A stretch of 64,000 nucleotides of DNA from Paenibacillus sp. DCT19 (GTDB lineage: Bacteria; Bacillota; Bacilli; Paenibacillales; Paenibacillaceae): contig NZ_CP029639.1 in the NCBI RefSeq assembly GCF_003268635.1, positions 4,785,501 to 4,849,500 on the forward strand, in the 5' to 3' direction. The position numbers were made by a program, and so were the translations under genes. Every line of letters starts with the position of its first letter. The first letter of the stretch is position 1. This document shows positions 26,625 through 35,897 of this stretch, one piece after another. The notes under the pieces were generated by a model. The model searched no databases, was not told the DNA's origin, and saw only the letters and a list, made by a program, of their open reading frames with translations.

Positions 26625-27326
26625 TCAACTCCTTCTGGACTGTCTATCATACAATTGCTCTGCGAGCCGGCGATAAGCAGGGCCGTCAACGCGCTGGTGC
26701 ACCTCATCCTCATCCATCTCAAGCCAGTAGTCTGCCTCCATTAACTCTAGCATATCCAGTTGTGTTATCTGTGCACATGCCGGATGTTCACAAACAGCCA
26801 GCATCGTCTCAGGTCCATCATCCCAGTTATATTCGCTAACAACGGCATGCACCAGCACTGCGGAATCCAGTTCACGAATCTTGGCAATAGCCTTCTCTAT
26901 CGATTCTTCGTATATAATGGCATCCACCTTGCTTTGCTCGTCTTCCGTTAACTTCAACCGGATTGCACCTGGTGTATCTACTAGCAGATCAGCGATGTTT
27001 GGATTAGAGCGTGCAGCGTTCCATGCCGTGCCTAGAATGCCCTTAGGAGAATCAAGTTTAGCTCCAAATTCAAGTAGAAGCGAAATGGCATCCACCTGCT
27101 TGAATCGTATCGCCTTTTTGAGTGCGGTATCCCCAAGTTTATCTTCGATCTCCAGATCTGGGTTCTGTTCTAATAAACAGCGTATGCCTTCAGCAGGCAT
27201 GCGCGCAGTTAAGCAGAGCATCAATGGTGTCCGTCCCCGCTCATCTCTCTCATTCATATCCAAACCTTGCACTGCTTCCCGAATTTGATTTACATCTTTT
27301 ATTTTGCTAATTTCCACCCAATTCAT
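26625..27326 (-). CDS. Ankyrin-repeat protein with C-terminal DUF4274
   Basis: A 233-residue soluble protein. Residues 1-110 carry ankyrin repeats (RDERGRTPLMLCLTARM, then KLGDTALKKAIRFKQVDAIS and LLLEFGAKLDS). Residues 130-215 fit DUF4274 (LVHAVVSEYNWDDGPETMLA, then ADYWLEMDEDEV). Such combinations turn up as immunity or effector-associated proteins in toxin loci, but the role is unproven. The ATG at 27326 follows GGAGGAGGC. A 49-codon gene follows 6 bp later. Confidence 0.82.
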   Translation of the reverse strand: MNWVEISKIKDVNQIREAVQGLDMNERDERGRTPLMLCLTARMPAEGIRCLLEQNPDLEIEDKLGDTALKKAIRFKQVDAISLLLEFGAKLDSPKGILGTAWNAARSNPNIADLLVDTPGAIRLKLTEDEQSKVDAIIYEESIEKAIAKIRELDSAVLVHAVVSEYNWDDGPETMLAVCEHPACAQITQLDMLELMEADYWLEMDEDEVHQRVDGPAYRRLAEQLYDRQSRRS

Positions 27327-27461
27327 CAGGCTTGCCTCCTCCTTCTACCTCTAACCCTATGTATATTGTTTAAGCTTTTGACAATATATTCTTCTCCCTA
27401 TTATATTGAATCTTGAACACCGTGTACAAATCTTGTAAAACCCTTATTTCGGAGGTGCATC

Positions 27462-28598
27462 ATGTCTTTTTATCCCGTTCCACTTCCTGAGCTTCATCCT
27501 TCACCTGGAACATTAATAGCCATCCAAGAACTAACCGAGGAATCCCCTGACCCAGAGCGGATCATGGTCCTTGCCTTAAATGACTATGCTGAATTATGGA
27601 AGCTTAACCTACATACCGGAGCAACCGAGCGAATGCTGCAAACGAACATCCCTGATCTTAATCTACTTCATCCTGTTCAGATCGTTATTAGTCCAGATGG
27701 AGCTGTCGCTGCAGTATCTAATACGTATGGGCAGTATGCGGCTGTATATGATCTATTAGATGGAAAAGAAATCCTGCAATTGTCGCGAGACGACTATCAT
27801 TATGATGTATCTACATACCCACTAAGCTTTGCTTATATAGATCAGCGTTTAATCTTAGTCCATGGCACAGAGTGGAATCGGTTAGATCTAACCGACGTTT
27901 TCCGTGGTACATCCCTTACAGTAAGACACACCCCAATACACAATAACGATTCCAGTCAGAATACGGATGAGCCTGATACAAGTGAACATTATCTCGATTA
28001 TTTTCATGGTAAATTAAGCGTGTCTCCTGATCAGAAATGGATTGTAGATAGTGGTTGGGTATGGGCGCCTCTAGGTATTACGCGTTCCTGGAGTTTGGAT
28101 AACTGGTTAAGCCATGTATGGGAATCGGAGGACGGATCTTCGATCCATGATCTATGGCAAACCATGGATTGGGACCTGCCTTCCGCCTGGATTGCCCCTC
28201 ATACCATAGCAATCTGGGGTCAAGTAGACGAAGAAATGGTGGATGAAGAAGATTGGGAGGAAGAGGGCGTATCACCCGCTATCATTTTCTTTAATGCACA
28301 AACAGGTGAGCGAATCGGCGTCATCACTTCTGTGCCTGCCTTCAACACAACGAGTCCAGTAGAAGGTGTCTTCCCCCATGCTCAAGCGGGCATGGCCGCA
28401 GATGAAGATAAGCTTTTTACATGGAGACATGGGCTGGATTTGCACGTATGGAATTGCCCTACCCTGACTTGTGTTGCGATCACGACAAAAGTTCACCCAC
28501 AGTTGTATCATCGTCCAGCCAAACTTTTCATCGGGCTGCCTACAGAAGATGCACCACATCGGTTACTGGCTTGGAGATATGATCTGGATAAGGCGTAG
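27462..28598 (+). CDS. Beta-propeller-like protein of unknown function
   Basis: A 378-residue soluble acidic protein. Repeated strand blocks of WD40/propeller style are visible (YAELWKLNLHTGATERML; VVISPDGAVAAVSNTYGQY-type; KLSVSPDQKWIVDSGWVWAP; TFTWRHGLDLHVWNC-type), consistent with a four-to-seven-bladed propeller, but no catalytic motif is visible. An acidic run (EEMVDEEDWEEEG) interrupts the fourth block. The ATG at 27462 follows CGGAGGTG. Divergent from the ankyrin gene. Confidence 0.75.
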   Translation: MSFYPVPLPELHPSPGTLIAIQELTEESPDPERIMVLALNDYAELWKLNLHTGATERMLQTNIPDLNLLHPVQIVISPDGAVAAVSNTYGQYAAVYDLLDGKEILQLSRDDYHYDVSTYPLSFAYIDQRLILVHGTEWNRLDLTDVFRGTSLTVRHTPIHNNDSSQNTDEPDTSEHYLDYFHGKLSVSPDQKWIVDSGWVWAPLGITRSWSLDNWLSHVWESEDGSSIHDLWQTMDWDLPSAWIAPHTIAIWGQVDEEMVDEEDWEEEGVSPAIIFFNAQTGERIGVITSVPAFNTTSPVEGVFPHAQAGMAADEDKLFTWRHGLDLHVWNCPTLTCVAITTKVHPQLYHRPAKLFIGLPTEDAPHRLLAWRYDLDKA

Positions 28599-28638
28599 AT
28601 ATTGATCTGCTAGTTCTCACCAAATACGGTTTATGATT

Positions 28639-28661
28639 AGGCGGCATCTAGCGATGCTGCC
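28639..28661 (+). terminator. Weak terminator after the propeller gene
   Basis: AGGCGGCAT and ATGCTGCCT pair (one G-T) around loop CTAGCG, followed by TTTT. Confidence 0.6.
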
Positions 28662-28772
28662 TTTTCACCTTTATAATCATGAAATTTCAATATAAATAAA
28701 TGGATTTTACTCTTATTTCGCTTCATTCTCCTTTAATCAGCCATGTAGAGAAATGTTTTATATTTATATGCT

Positions 28773-28808
28773 TATAGAGGTTGTTCAAAACCGATCTTTT
28801 TGAACACG
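28773..28808 (+). repeat. Dispersed short palindrome family, copy A
   Basis: TATAGAGGTTGTTCAAAA followed by CCGATCTTTTTGAACACG forms a hairpin (TGTTCAAAA with TTTTTGAACA). Related copies are at 35706-35741 and 57297-57335, and a half copy near 61613. It lies in the leader of the next MFS gene. Confidence 0.6.
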
Positions 28809-28867
28809 TACTTTTACGAAAGCCAAATCTTATTAAGCGGCTAAAAATAAACAAAGGAGATTTTTTC

Positions 28868-30067
28868 GTGAACTCAAACACTGCTCTTATAAGAAAAGAT
28901 GATGTTAATACGTCGTCTTCCTTACGTTTTCCGTGGGTCGGGCTATTAGCCTTAGCTATGGCAGGATTCATCTGCATTCTTACAGAAAGCCTGCCTGCTG
29001 GATTATTACCGCAAATTGCACAGGATCTTGGGGTCACAGAAGCTCTTGCTGGACAATTGGTCACTCTCTATGCGGTTGGCTCTCTTTTTGCCGCCATTCC
29101 TTTGACAACCGCTACCCGCGGTTGGAGACGCCGGCCGCTTCTGCTGCTGTGCATTATCGGCTTTCTAGTATTTAACACGATCACCGCGTTATCTACCTCT
29201 TATGTGTTAACGCTTGTCGCGCGTTTCTTCGCAGGTGTGTCGGCAGGTGTGCTCTGGGGGATGACGGCTGGCTATGCACGTCGTATGGTGCCTGATTCGC
29301 TGAAAGGTAGAGCGATGGCCGTAGCCATGATTGGCACACCGTTGGCATTAGCATTGGGCGTTCCCCTGGGCACTTTTTTCGGTGCTTACATAGGATGGCG
29401 TTTCATTTTCGGAGTAGTATCCTTACTAGCTGTAGTTCTTATTGGATGGGTGCTCTGGAAGGTACCAGATTATGAAGGTGAGCCTGCGGGTGATCAACTG
29501 CCTTTGTACAAGATTTTCCTGGTTCCTGGTATACGGACGATTTTGTTTGTCGTGTTGACTTGGGTATTAGCTCATAATATTTTGTACACTTATATTGCAC
29601 CCTATCTTGCGGAAACCGCGTTTGCGGAGCGAGTGGATCTAGTTCTTCTTATTTTCGGAATAACCTCGGTTGTTGGCATTTGGGTGATCGGCATGCTGAT
29701 TGACCGTTTTCTAAGAATGTTAGTATTAATCAGCATTACAGGATTTGCTTTGGCTTCTGTAGCCTTGGGAATTGGAATGAATCAACCTGCAATCATCATT
29801 CTTGGTGTTACAGCATGGGGGCTTACATTTGGCGGAGCAGCCACTTTACTGCAAACGGCGATAGCACAAGCTGGGGGAAAAAGCGCAGATATCGCTCAAT
29901 CTATGCTGGTTACCGCATGGAATGTGGCAATCGGCAGCGGAGGCATAATTGGGGGATTTCTTCTCCAGCTGTTTGGCGCCGGCTTCCTTCCCGGATCATT
30001 AATTATCCTCTTGCTCCCCTCCTTGCTTGCAGCTTGGCTAGCAAAAAAGCAGGGCTTCCCTTCCTAA
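28868..30067 (+). CDS. MFS transporter, DHA1 (sugar/drug efflux) type
   Basis: A 12-helix exporter of 399 residues. The GTG at 28868 follows AAAGGAG at eight bases; the frame is open further upstream but crosses the palindrome and the RBS. The signature FICILTESLPAGLLPQIAQD and RFFAGVSAGVLWGMTAGYAR match the AraJ/YdhP-like arabinose-efflux group. The motif-A loop reads ATRGWRRRPLL. No regulator is adjacent. Substrate unknown. Confidence 0.87.
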   Translation: MNSNTALIRKDDVNTSSSLRFPWVGLLALAMAGFICILTESLPAGLLPQIAQDLGVTEALAGQLVTLYAVGSLFAAIPLTTATRGWRRRPLLLLCIIGFLVFNTITALSTSYVLTLVARFFAGVSAGVLWGMTAGYARRMVPDSLKGRAMAVAMIGTPLALALGVPLGTFFGAYIGWRFIFGVVSLLAVVLIGWVLWKVPDYEGEPAGDQLPLYKIFLVPGIRTILFVVLTWVLAHNILYTYIAPYLAETAFAERVDLVLLIFGITSVVGIWVIGMLIDRFLRMLVLISITGFALASVALGIGMNQPAIIILGVTAWGLTFGGAATLLQTAIAQAGGKSADIAQSMLVTAWNVAIGSGGIIGGFLLQLFGAGFLPGSLIILLLPSLLAAWLAKKQGFPS

Positions 30068-30121
30068 TGGAATCCATAAGTATGTATAACCAAAAAAAGA
30101 ATCCGTCCTAGAGCGGCCTTG

Positions 30122-30190
30122 AAGTGCTCCCTTAGAATAGACATTGGAAAAACCCATGAGTTTAGCCGATGAAATTCTAGGGGTGCACTT
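30122..30190. repeat. 69-bp imperfect palindrome, possible insertion-sequence remnant
   Basis: AAGTGCTCCCTTAGAAT and ATTCTAGGGGTGCACTT are near-exact inverted repeats 35 bp apart. The preceding CCTAGAGCGG recurs at 33721 beyond the IS4 remnant. It marks the left border of the AT-rich block. Confidence 0.5.
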
Positions 30191-30218
30191 TACCTTTTAA
30201 AGGGGGGTTTTTACGTAA

Positions 30219-30905
30219 TTATTTTAGTTTTGAAAAATCAACTTTGTATGAGACTGAATTTTTTTTACTACCATACAGATATACAAGTTCTGCTTTCTTA
30301 CTAAAATCAACCTTACTTAAATCGAAGTCGGCAAAAAGGGTAGCTCTATAAGCTGGAGAATTAGGCCAATTTCTAGTTACATCAACACTATCTTGTCCAT
30401 AAATCTCAATAGGCTGTAAAATCTTATTTCCTTGTTTCAAAACAACATTTAATCCATTTGTGAATGTAGAACTGTTTCCATATACGTTAAGTTTAAAAGT
30501 TAATGCATTGTGTTTTCTGTAGAGATCTGCGTATGATTTAGCTTCTTTAAAAGTATAAGTGTCGTATTTTTCTGCAGCAAAATAAGATAAGTATGCAATA
30601 TCGATATATGGAGTTGAAACGCTCACTTCCGGTTGCAAAACCTTAAGTTTATCGACACTAATCGGGAGTGTATTTTTCTCAATTAGTGCTTGTAGAGAGT
30701 CGTACCCTTTCTTTCCGATCGCTATAGCATTTTTTATTTGCTGGTCGGAGAGGTTATAGATGGAGTATTTAATTCTATTACTTTCTTTTGTGAAGGAGCT
30801 TGCTATACTACTTGCTTTAATATTAACGACTTCCGATGGAGTTGCGTAAACCGAACTAGTCAATAGTGTACTAGCGGTCAATACAGATATTAGTATTTTT
30901 TTCAT
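30219..30905 (-). CDS. Secreted protein of unknown function
   Basis: A 228-residue protein with a clear signal peptide (MKKILISVLTASTLLTSSVY, cleavage after ATP-type site near 22). The mature part is Lys/Ser/Tyr-rich and mixed helix-strand: helices at about 55-75 (LSDQQIKNAIAIGKKGYDSL), then beta segments (LTFKLNVYGNSSTFTNGLNV; VSYKVDFSKLK). No family recognised. The A+T-rich codon use fits the neighbouring block of broken secreted genes. RBS AAGGAG precedes the ATG. Confidence 0.72.
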   Translation of the reverse strand: MKKILISVLTASTLLTSSVYATPSEVVNIKASSIASSFTKESNRIKYSIYNLSDQQIKNAIAIGKKGYDSLQALIEKNTLPISVDKLKVLQPEVSVSTPYIDIAYLSYFAAEKYDTYTFKEAKSYADLYRKHNALTFKLNVYGNSSTFTNGLNVVLKQGNKILQPIEIYGQDSVDVTRNWPNSPAYRATLFADFDLSKVDFSKKAELVYLYGSKKNSVSYKVDFSKLK

Positions 30906-31019
30906 GATTTCTCCTTAAAATATGTATTTAGTATATTTTACCCTGTCTTAAGACATAGGTAAATAGTTCTAGAATATTGTAGAAACTAATCTACACAAAT
31001 ATATATTTTCTTAGCCCCT

Positions 31020-31575
31020 TTTTTTAATAAGGGGCTGTTTAGCTCAATCCTAATTGTTGGTGCGGACAACAATGGGAAAAAGATCAAATTGAATGCTAAG
31101 GCAAATGTTCAAGCTTTAGAGTTCCTGAAAGATAATCCAGTATTTGCGAACAATGAGAAGAAGTTCAACAAACTTGAGAAGAAAGCAAGCATTAAATTGG
31201 ATCTTGTTGTGAAGAACGAACAACAGATTAGTGAGAATCATACTGAATTAAATGCTGAAGTTTCTGGTAACATTAAACTGGATAAAAGCTTATCCATATA
31301 AAGGAGAAGGTACACTATCGTTGGTCAAATTTGACGATCGCGAAGTTTATTACGGAACTATCGACATTGAAATGAAGAGCTTGCTAGGCAGTGACCAAGG
31401 AAATTTATCCTTAAGATATGAGCCGAAGACTGATAATCTAGATATTTCTCTAACAAGTGGTAATATGGATACTTCTGCAATGATACCTTTTGGAAAGCCA
31501 TTTTTAACATGGGATGATCTGGACAAAATCGATGCTATAAAGGGAGGGGTAAAGCAAGATGAGCTTACTGAATAA
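31020..31575 (+). pseudogene. Remnant of a secreted-protein gene (frameshifted, 5' end lost)
   Basis: Coding signal begins around 31040 with no start codon or signal peptide (VGADNNGKKIKLNAKANVQ), runs to about 31280, and shifts frame in an AAAA run (KLD then KAYPYKGEGTLSLVKFDDRE) to end at 31575. A single extra A explains the shift, but the missing N-terminus shows genuine truncation. It overlaps the start of the next gene, suggesting an old operon of three exported proteins. Confidence 0.6.
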
Positions 31576-32390
31576 AATTACCTTCTTGGTACTATCATTT
31601 GTCTTGGTGGTTGTTAGCACAACCTTTAGTAATTCGGTCTCAGCAGCCGATCCAAGTGAGCAATATTACTTGAAAGGGGCTGATTATAGTCCGTTGTTAT
31701 CGAGAGCTGGTAGTGCATCTACAGATCTAGGTGGTTCTACTGTTGTAGTTATCTGCTGCAACAACGTGGAATGGTAGAAGTGCTGGAAAAGCACGTATTC
31801 GAGCTTGGACAAGAAATGCTTTTATAGCGAATTACTATAAAGCAAAGATTGTTAAAACGAATTATGTTTCCTTATCTTTCGGTTCACCAGCTAATGTAGC
31901 ACTTCTAGTATCAAAAGATAGAGTGCTTCCGGTAGAAACCGCGGCTTACACATCTGTGCCTGGTGTTAGTTACTTCATGAAAGGAATTCTCGCTCCTGCT
32001 TATGAGTTGTCTTTAGCTCTTCTCCCAGCGTTTAACGGACAAGTACTACACAATTTCCAAAATAATTATTACGGGGGTAGTGTAAAAATCATGGCAAGTA
32101 ATGATAATTTTGAACTCCCCTCAACCATTCCTTATAAAAATGGCGACAAATATTATAATGGCGTTTATAACACGGATACTGAGAAAATAACAACGTCTGC
32201 TACAGCAAGAGGTGCAGCAGCATATTTCGGCTATACTTATGATATTCAAAAAACAGGCGGGTTATTAACTGCTTCTGCAATAGCTCAATATGAGGTTCGG
32301 ATCTTTAATGATCCTATTAGTGGTGTCCCTCTCATATTTGCCGCAAATACAGGTAAAGCAAGTGTAGATTTTACCGTTTCTTATAATTAA
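31559..32390 (+). pseudogene. Secreted protein gene with an internal frameshift
   Basis: The ATG at 31559 (AGGGAGGGG upstream) opens a good signal peptide (ITFLVLSFVLVVVST, cleavage near VSAAD). The frame stops at 31777, but the coding pattern continues in another frame from about 31755 (AATTWNGRSAGKARIRAWTR) to 32390. With the shift repaired the protein has about 277 residues, basic in the middle and strand-rich at the C-terminus. No family recognised. Confidence 0.65.
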
Positions 32391-32410
32391 CGTTGAAGGA
32401 TGATCAGTTA

Positions 32411-32851
32411 ATGAAATCGAAATTCAGCTTTGTAATACTAGGAATATCAGTTTGCATTCTGTTAATATCAGCAATTTTTTTTAACAAGTATCTTGTGTTA
32501 AAGAATAATGTACAGATTGCCGCCAACTCAGCATATAAGCACACAATCATGGAGAGCCAAAATTTCCAAAAAGAATTGAAAGCCTACATTGAGAGTGGAA
32601 AGAAAATGGATACAGAAAATCTTACTATTTATTTTACCAAGTTTGAAGAAAACTTTGGTTCATTCGGTTTGATTAAGAATACGATAGGTGATGTCGACAA
32701 ACCTCTGTACCAAGAGCAACGATCGTTTTATACAGAATTGCGTGACCTAATTTTTGTGGATTACAACAATATATCCATTGAAGAACTCAAAAAAATGGAC
32801 ATGAAAATAGGGCATTTGATTAGCTCACTCCAGAACCTTAAAGAATATTAA
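32411..32851 (+). CDS. Small membrane-anchored protein of unknown function
   Basis: About 146 residues: an N-terminal membrane anchor (FSFVILGISVCILLISAIFF) followed by a helical, charged extracytoplasmic part (SQNFQKELKAYIESGKKMD; ELKKMDMKIGHLISSLQNL). The start at 32411 follows GAAGGATG; the previous gene ends 20 bp earlier, so they were likely co-transcribed. It is the only intact member of this trio. Function unknown. Confidence 0.65.
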   Translation: MKSKFSFVILGISVCILLISAIFFNKYLVLKNNVQIAANSAYKHTIMESQNFQKELKAYIESGKKMDTENLTIYFTKFEENFGSFGLIKNTIGDVDKPLYQEQRSFYTELRDLIFVDYNNISIEELKKMDMKIGHLISSLQNLKEY

Positions 32852-32969
32852 ACTTTCAAAAGAGAAGTCCTGAGAAGCAGGGCAATGTCATTAAGTTAGC
32901 TTAATGACAAAACGCGAATAAGAATGAAATCTAAGCGGCATGGGACAAAGTCCCTTGTCGTTTGTTTTT

Positions 32970-33610
32970 TTAGTGCATGTAAGAAAAATAGCTTACAGCA
33001 AATAAGCGGATTTTCAGTGCTTCAACATCGGGCGAGGGTTCATCGTCTCTTGAGCGTAGGAAATGTCTGTAACCGTGAAGTTGACTTGGTAGTGGTGCTG
33101 TTTATCTTTTTTTTGGGAAATGAATACATAAAAGGGCATAATTTCTGTAAAATTGTACATGATCATTCTTGCGAAAATCCCTTGGCTGAACCATCGCGTC
33201 CACGTAAGGTCTATTACAGAGATCATGGCTGCTTTTAAACGCAGCAGATTAGAACCTTTTGCTTCCGGTTGACTTTGAAGATAGTTCCCTGCATCCGTTG
33301 GGTCAATGGCGAAATGCAAATCCGAACCGTCTATGGCAAGTAACCGATACCCTCGGTAGTGTTTGAGATCCGTATGCGATTGCGAAAATTTGTAAAAAAA
33401 CTCCACGGCGGATGGCAGAATCTTATTTCTCCGTTGCACAAAAGCAGAAGTGGTTGCGGTGCTTACGTCATAGCCTTGTGATTCCAAGAGTTCCTTCTAT
33501 AGGCTGCTACCGCCCATAGAGATCAGGAGCTGCATAACCGTTTCAAAGGGTAACTTTACCTTTCGAGTAAAATCTCTGTCAAGGCTTTTGATATCGCCAC
33601 ACATTTCCAA
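32970..33610 (-). pseudogene. Decayed IS4-family transposase
   Basis: Fragments of one transposase are spread over two frames: RDFTRKVKLPFETVMQLLIS, an in-frame TAG where a Tyr codon is expected (GGSSL*KELLESQGYD), then RNKILPSAVEFFYKFSQ and YRLLAIDGSDLHF with the catalytic DGS, then in another frame DLCNRPYVDAMVQPRDFRKN, and finally SPDVEALKIRLFAVSYFS. The middle of the catalytic core is missing. It is an old, inactive insertion inside the AT-rich block. Terminal inverted repeats were not identified. Confidence 0.82.
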
Positions 33611-33648
33611 CTGCTTATTAAGTCTTTTTTATTTTTTTTGCAAAAAAA

Positions 33649-33674
33649 AGCAGGCTATCTTTTCGATACCTGCT
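33649..33674 (-). terminator. Terminator after the Lrp gene
   Basis: AGCAGG-TATC arms (one bulged C) surround a TTTTC loop. On the minus strand the stem leads into TTTTTTTT. Confidence 0.75.
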
Positions 33675-33761
33675 CTTTTTCATGGATATTTGATTCTACA
33701 CTTTAAATTATAAACATTGTCCTAGAGCGGGTTCTTTTTTGGGTGTTTATCGAAATACACC

Positions 33762-34205
33762 TTATGCGAGCAAATTCGTTTCCCCAATCAGATTTTTGTA
33801 AGCGATCTGTGAAGACATCACGATTAGAGTCGTATAGGTACCATATTGATCGCATCTGTTTTCAAACTCCTCCAGCTCCTGGGTTGTTTCTGTGAGAATC
33901 TTCAATAAATAATTATGCTCCCCACTTATCCGGTAACACTCCGTAACCTCCGGTGAAGAACGACAAAAATCAAGAAAAGGATAACAATTCCTGGTTCGAA
34001 TAAGCATATAGGCTGTGCATTGCTTACCCAATTTTTGCGAAGATATGACAGTCCGGTATTCCTCGATAACTCCCTTTTCTTCCATGCGTTTTACACGTTC
34101 CGTAACGGCTGGCTGAGACAGCCCCACCAGTTTTCCTAAATCTGTCATTGATAATCTAGCCTGATTCTGCAAATGGAGCAGAATGTTTTTATCGATCTCA
34201 TCCAA
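33762..34205 (-). CDS. Lrp/AsnC family transcriptional regulator
   Basis: A 147-residue regulator with the N-terminal helix-turn-helix (DKNILLHLQNQARLSMTDLG, LSQPAVTERVKRMEEKGVIE) and the C-terminal RAM ligand domain (YMLIRTRNCYPFLDF, ISGEHNYLLKILTE). The TTG at 34205, ten bases after AAAGGGG, is the likely start; a GTG three codons earlier overlaps that RBS. It is divergent from a serine-hydrolase gene across about 170 bp and may regulate it. Confidence 0.9.
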   Translation of the reverse strand: MDEIDKNILLHLQNQARLSMTDLGKLVGLSQPAVTERVKRMEEKGVIEEYRTVISSQKLGKQCTAYMLIRTRNCYPFLDFCRSSPEVTECYRISGEHNYLLKILTETTQELEEFENRCDQYGTYTTLIVMSSQIAYKNLIGETNLLA

Positions 34206-34376
34206 GAAAATCACACCCCTTTAATTTAAAAGTTATTTCTTCTAAATGCCTTCAGAATCATCGGAAGTTTCTTTGTCTAACTTGTTTCTTTTATGTAAGG
34301 TAGCAGAAATTATTTATATAATAAACTCACTTGCTATATATAATCAAGTAAATTACAGCAGAAAAGGATGAGACAC

Positions 34377-35585
34377 ATGAAAACTATAGATCCGGAATTG
34401 TTGCACGAAAGCGTTAATGAAGTTATTGAGCGCACACTTGAGGAAAAAAGAATCGTGGGTACAGTCGTGCAAATTGCGTTAGAAGGAAACCTCGTTTACA
34501 GCAGGTCTGCTGGTTGGGCCGATCGCGAGCAGAAACGACCGATGCAGGAAAATGCGTTGTTTAGATATGCTTCGGTAACCAAGCCGGTCGTTTCAACAGC
34601 AGCCTTAGTATTAGTTTCGCAAGGAAGATTACAGTTAGACGATCTGGTGGAAAAATGGTTGCCCACCTTTCGTCCCAAACTGCCAAACGGACAGTATGTT
34701 CCAATGACCGTACGCCATCTGATGACACATACCGCAGGCTTAACTTACCGTTTCTTCCAAGAGGAAAAGGGAACTTATGAGCTTGCCGGGGTGTCGGACG
34801 GCATGGATTCGGTTGGAATTACACTTGAAGAGAATCTGCAAAGACTCGCGTCTGTCCCGCTTTTATATGAGCCAGGGAAAATGTGGAGATATTCCATAGC
34901 AACAGACGTGCTCGGAGCAGTCATCGAAAAGGTAACTGGAATGCTGCTTAGTGAAGCTGTACAGGTGCTTGTAACACATCCGCTATCAATGATGGACACC
35001 GATTTCAAGGCTGTGGATGCAGACAGATTGACTACGGCTTACGCAGACAGTACTGGAGAACCCCGGCGCTTGCATGATTTTGATACCATTCCTTTCATCG
35101 AGGGGACCGCAGGATTCCTCCTCTCACCCAATAGGTTTATGGATAAGACAGCTTACCCTTCCGGGGGAGCCGGCATGATTGGCAGTGCAGGGGACTTCCT
35201 TAAGCTGCTGGAAGCTTTGCGGCAAGGAGGACATCCCATTTTGCCGAAGGCTCTTGTCACAGAAATGACCACCAATCAAATTGGTAACCTTGAGATGCCC
35301 TACTGGCCAGGGAGAGGTTTTGGACTTGGTTTCACGCTACTAAAAGACTCAGAAGAAGCCAATACACCTGAATCGCCAGGAACGTGGCGGATGGGCGGTA
35401 CCTATGGGCACTCCTGGTTTGTTGATCCGAGCCAGGAGCTTAGTGTCGTAGCGTTCACCAATACGGCGCTTGAAGGAATGTCAGGCAGGTTTACAACGGA
35501 GCTGTGCGAATCTGTCTATAAGTGCGTGTTCAAAAAGGGCGGTTTTCAGTACCGAGAAGATGGGATGAAGATAGAAATGGAGTAG
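34377..35585 (+). CDS. Serine hydrolase, beta-lactamase class C fold
   Basis: A 402-residue soluble protein with no signal peptide. Residues 60-390 form a penicillin-binding/beta-lactamase fold with SVTK as the S-x-x-K motif, YSI as the Y-x-x position, and GHSW in the third motif position. Such cytoplasmic members act as esterases or D-amino-acid peptidases, and resistance is not implied. The start at 34377 follows AAGGATG. Its partner is probably the divergent Lrp regulator. Confidence 0.87.
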   Translation: MKTIDPELLHESVNEVIERTLEEKRIVGTVVQIALEGNLVYSRSAGWADREQKRPMQENALFRYASVTKPVVSTAALVLVSQGRLQLDDLVEKWLPTFRPKLPNGQYVPMTVRHLMTHTAGLTYRFFQEEKGTYELAGVSDGMDSVGITLEENLQRLASVPLLYEPGKMWRYSIATDVLGAVIEKVTGMLLSEAVQVLVTHPLSMMDTDFKAVDADRLTTAYADSTGEPRRLHDFDTIPFIEGTAGFLLSPNRFMDKTAYPSGGAGMIGSAGDFLKLLEALRQGGHPILPKALVTEMTTNQIGNLEMPYWPGRGFGLGFTLLKDSEEANTPESPGTWRMGGTYGHSWFVDPSQELSVVAFTNTALEGMSGRFTTELCESVYKCVFKKGGFQYREDGMKIEME

Positions 35586-35745
35586 CGGAGCGTAGGCAAA
35601 ACTACGTGAGCAACTACATTGTTTCTGAAGGAAACAACCTTCGTAAGCATCTACTTATTTCGGCTGAATTCCATATTCGACGTTGATGATGCCTTTAGGC
35701 ATCCTGCGTAATCAAAAGCGGACTTTTTGAACATCCTCTATAAAG
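35586..35745 (-). repeat. Intergenic structured region with dispersed palindrome copy B
   Basis: The gene-free stretch holds two hairpins: TTGTTTC-TGAAG-GAAACAA near 35620-35637 and GATGCC-TTTA-GGCATC at 35688-35703. It ends at 35706-35741 in a copy of the TATAGAGGATGTTCAAAA palindrome (minus strand). The whole resembles a Paenibacillus-type intergenic repeat, although no second full-length copy occurs in this window. Confidence 0.5.
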
Positions 35746-35789
35746 GTATTCGAGAAATGAAGTGAGTTGTACATCTCTACTAGGTCAAT

Positions 35790-35819
35790 AGAAAGACCGC
35801 CATTGAAGGCGGTCTTTCT
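35790..35819. terminator. Terminator between convergent hydrolase and S51 genes
   Basis: A perfect 12-bp stem (AGAAAGACCGCC / GGCGGTCTTTCT) with loop ATTGAA lies between the convergent genes. Confidence 0.85.
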
Positions 35820-35897
35820 AATTTATATTTCTGCCCGACTATACGTCCGGAGATATGAAAGCTTGCTGTCAGGTCACAGCCACCCCACTCCATCTAA

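Noticed and set aside
33014..33487. An intact small gene in this frame
   Set aside because: It is the N-terminal part of an IS4-type transposase whose other pieces lie in other frames.
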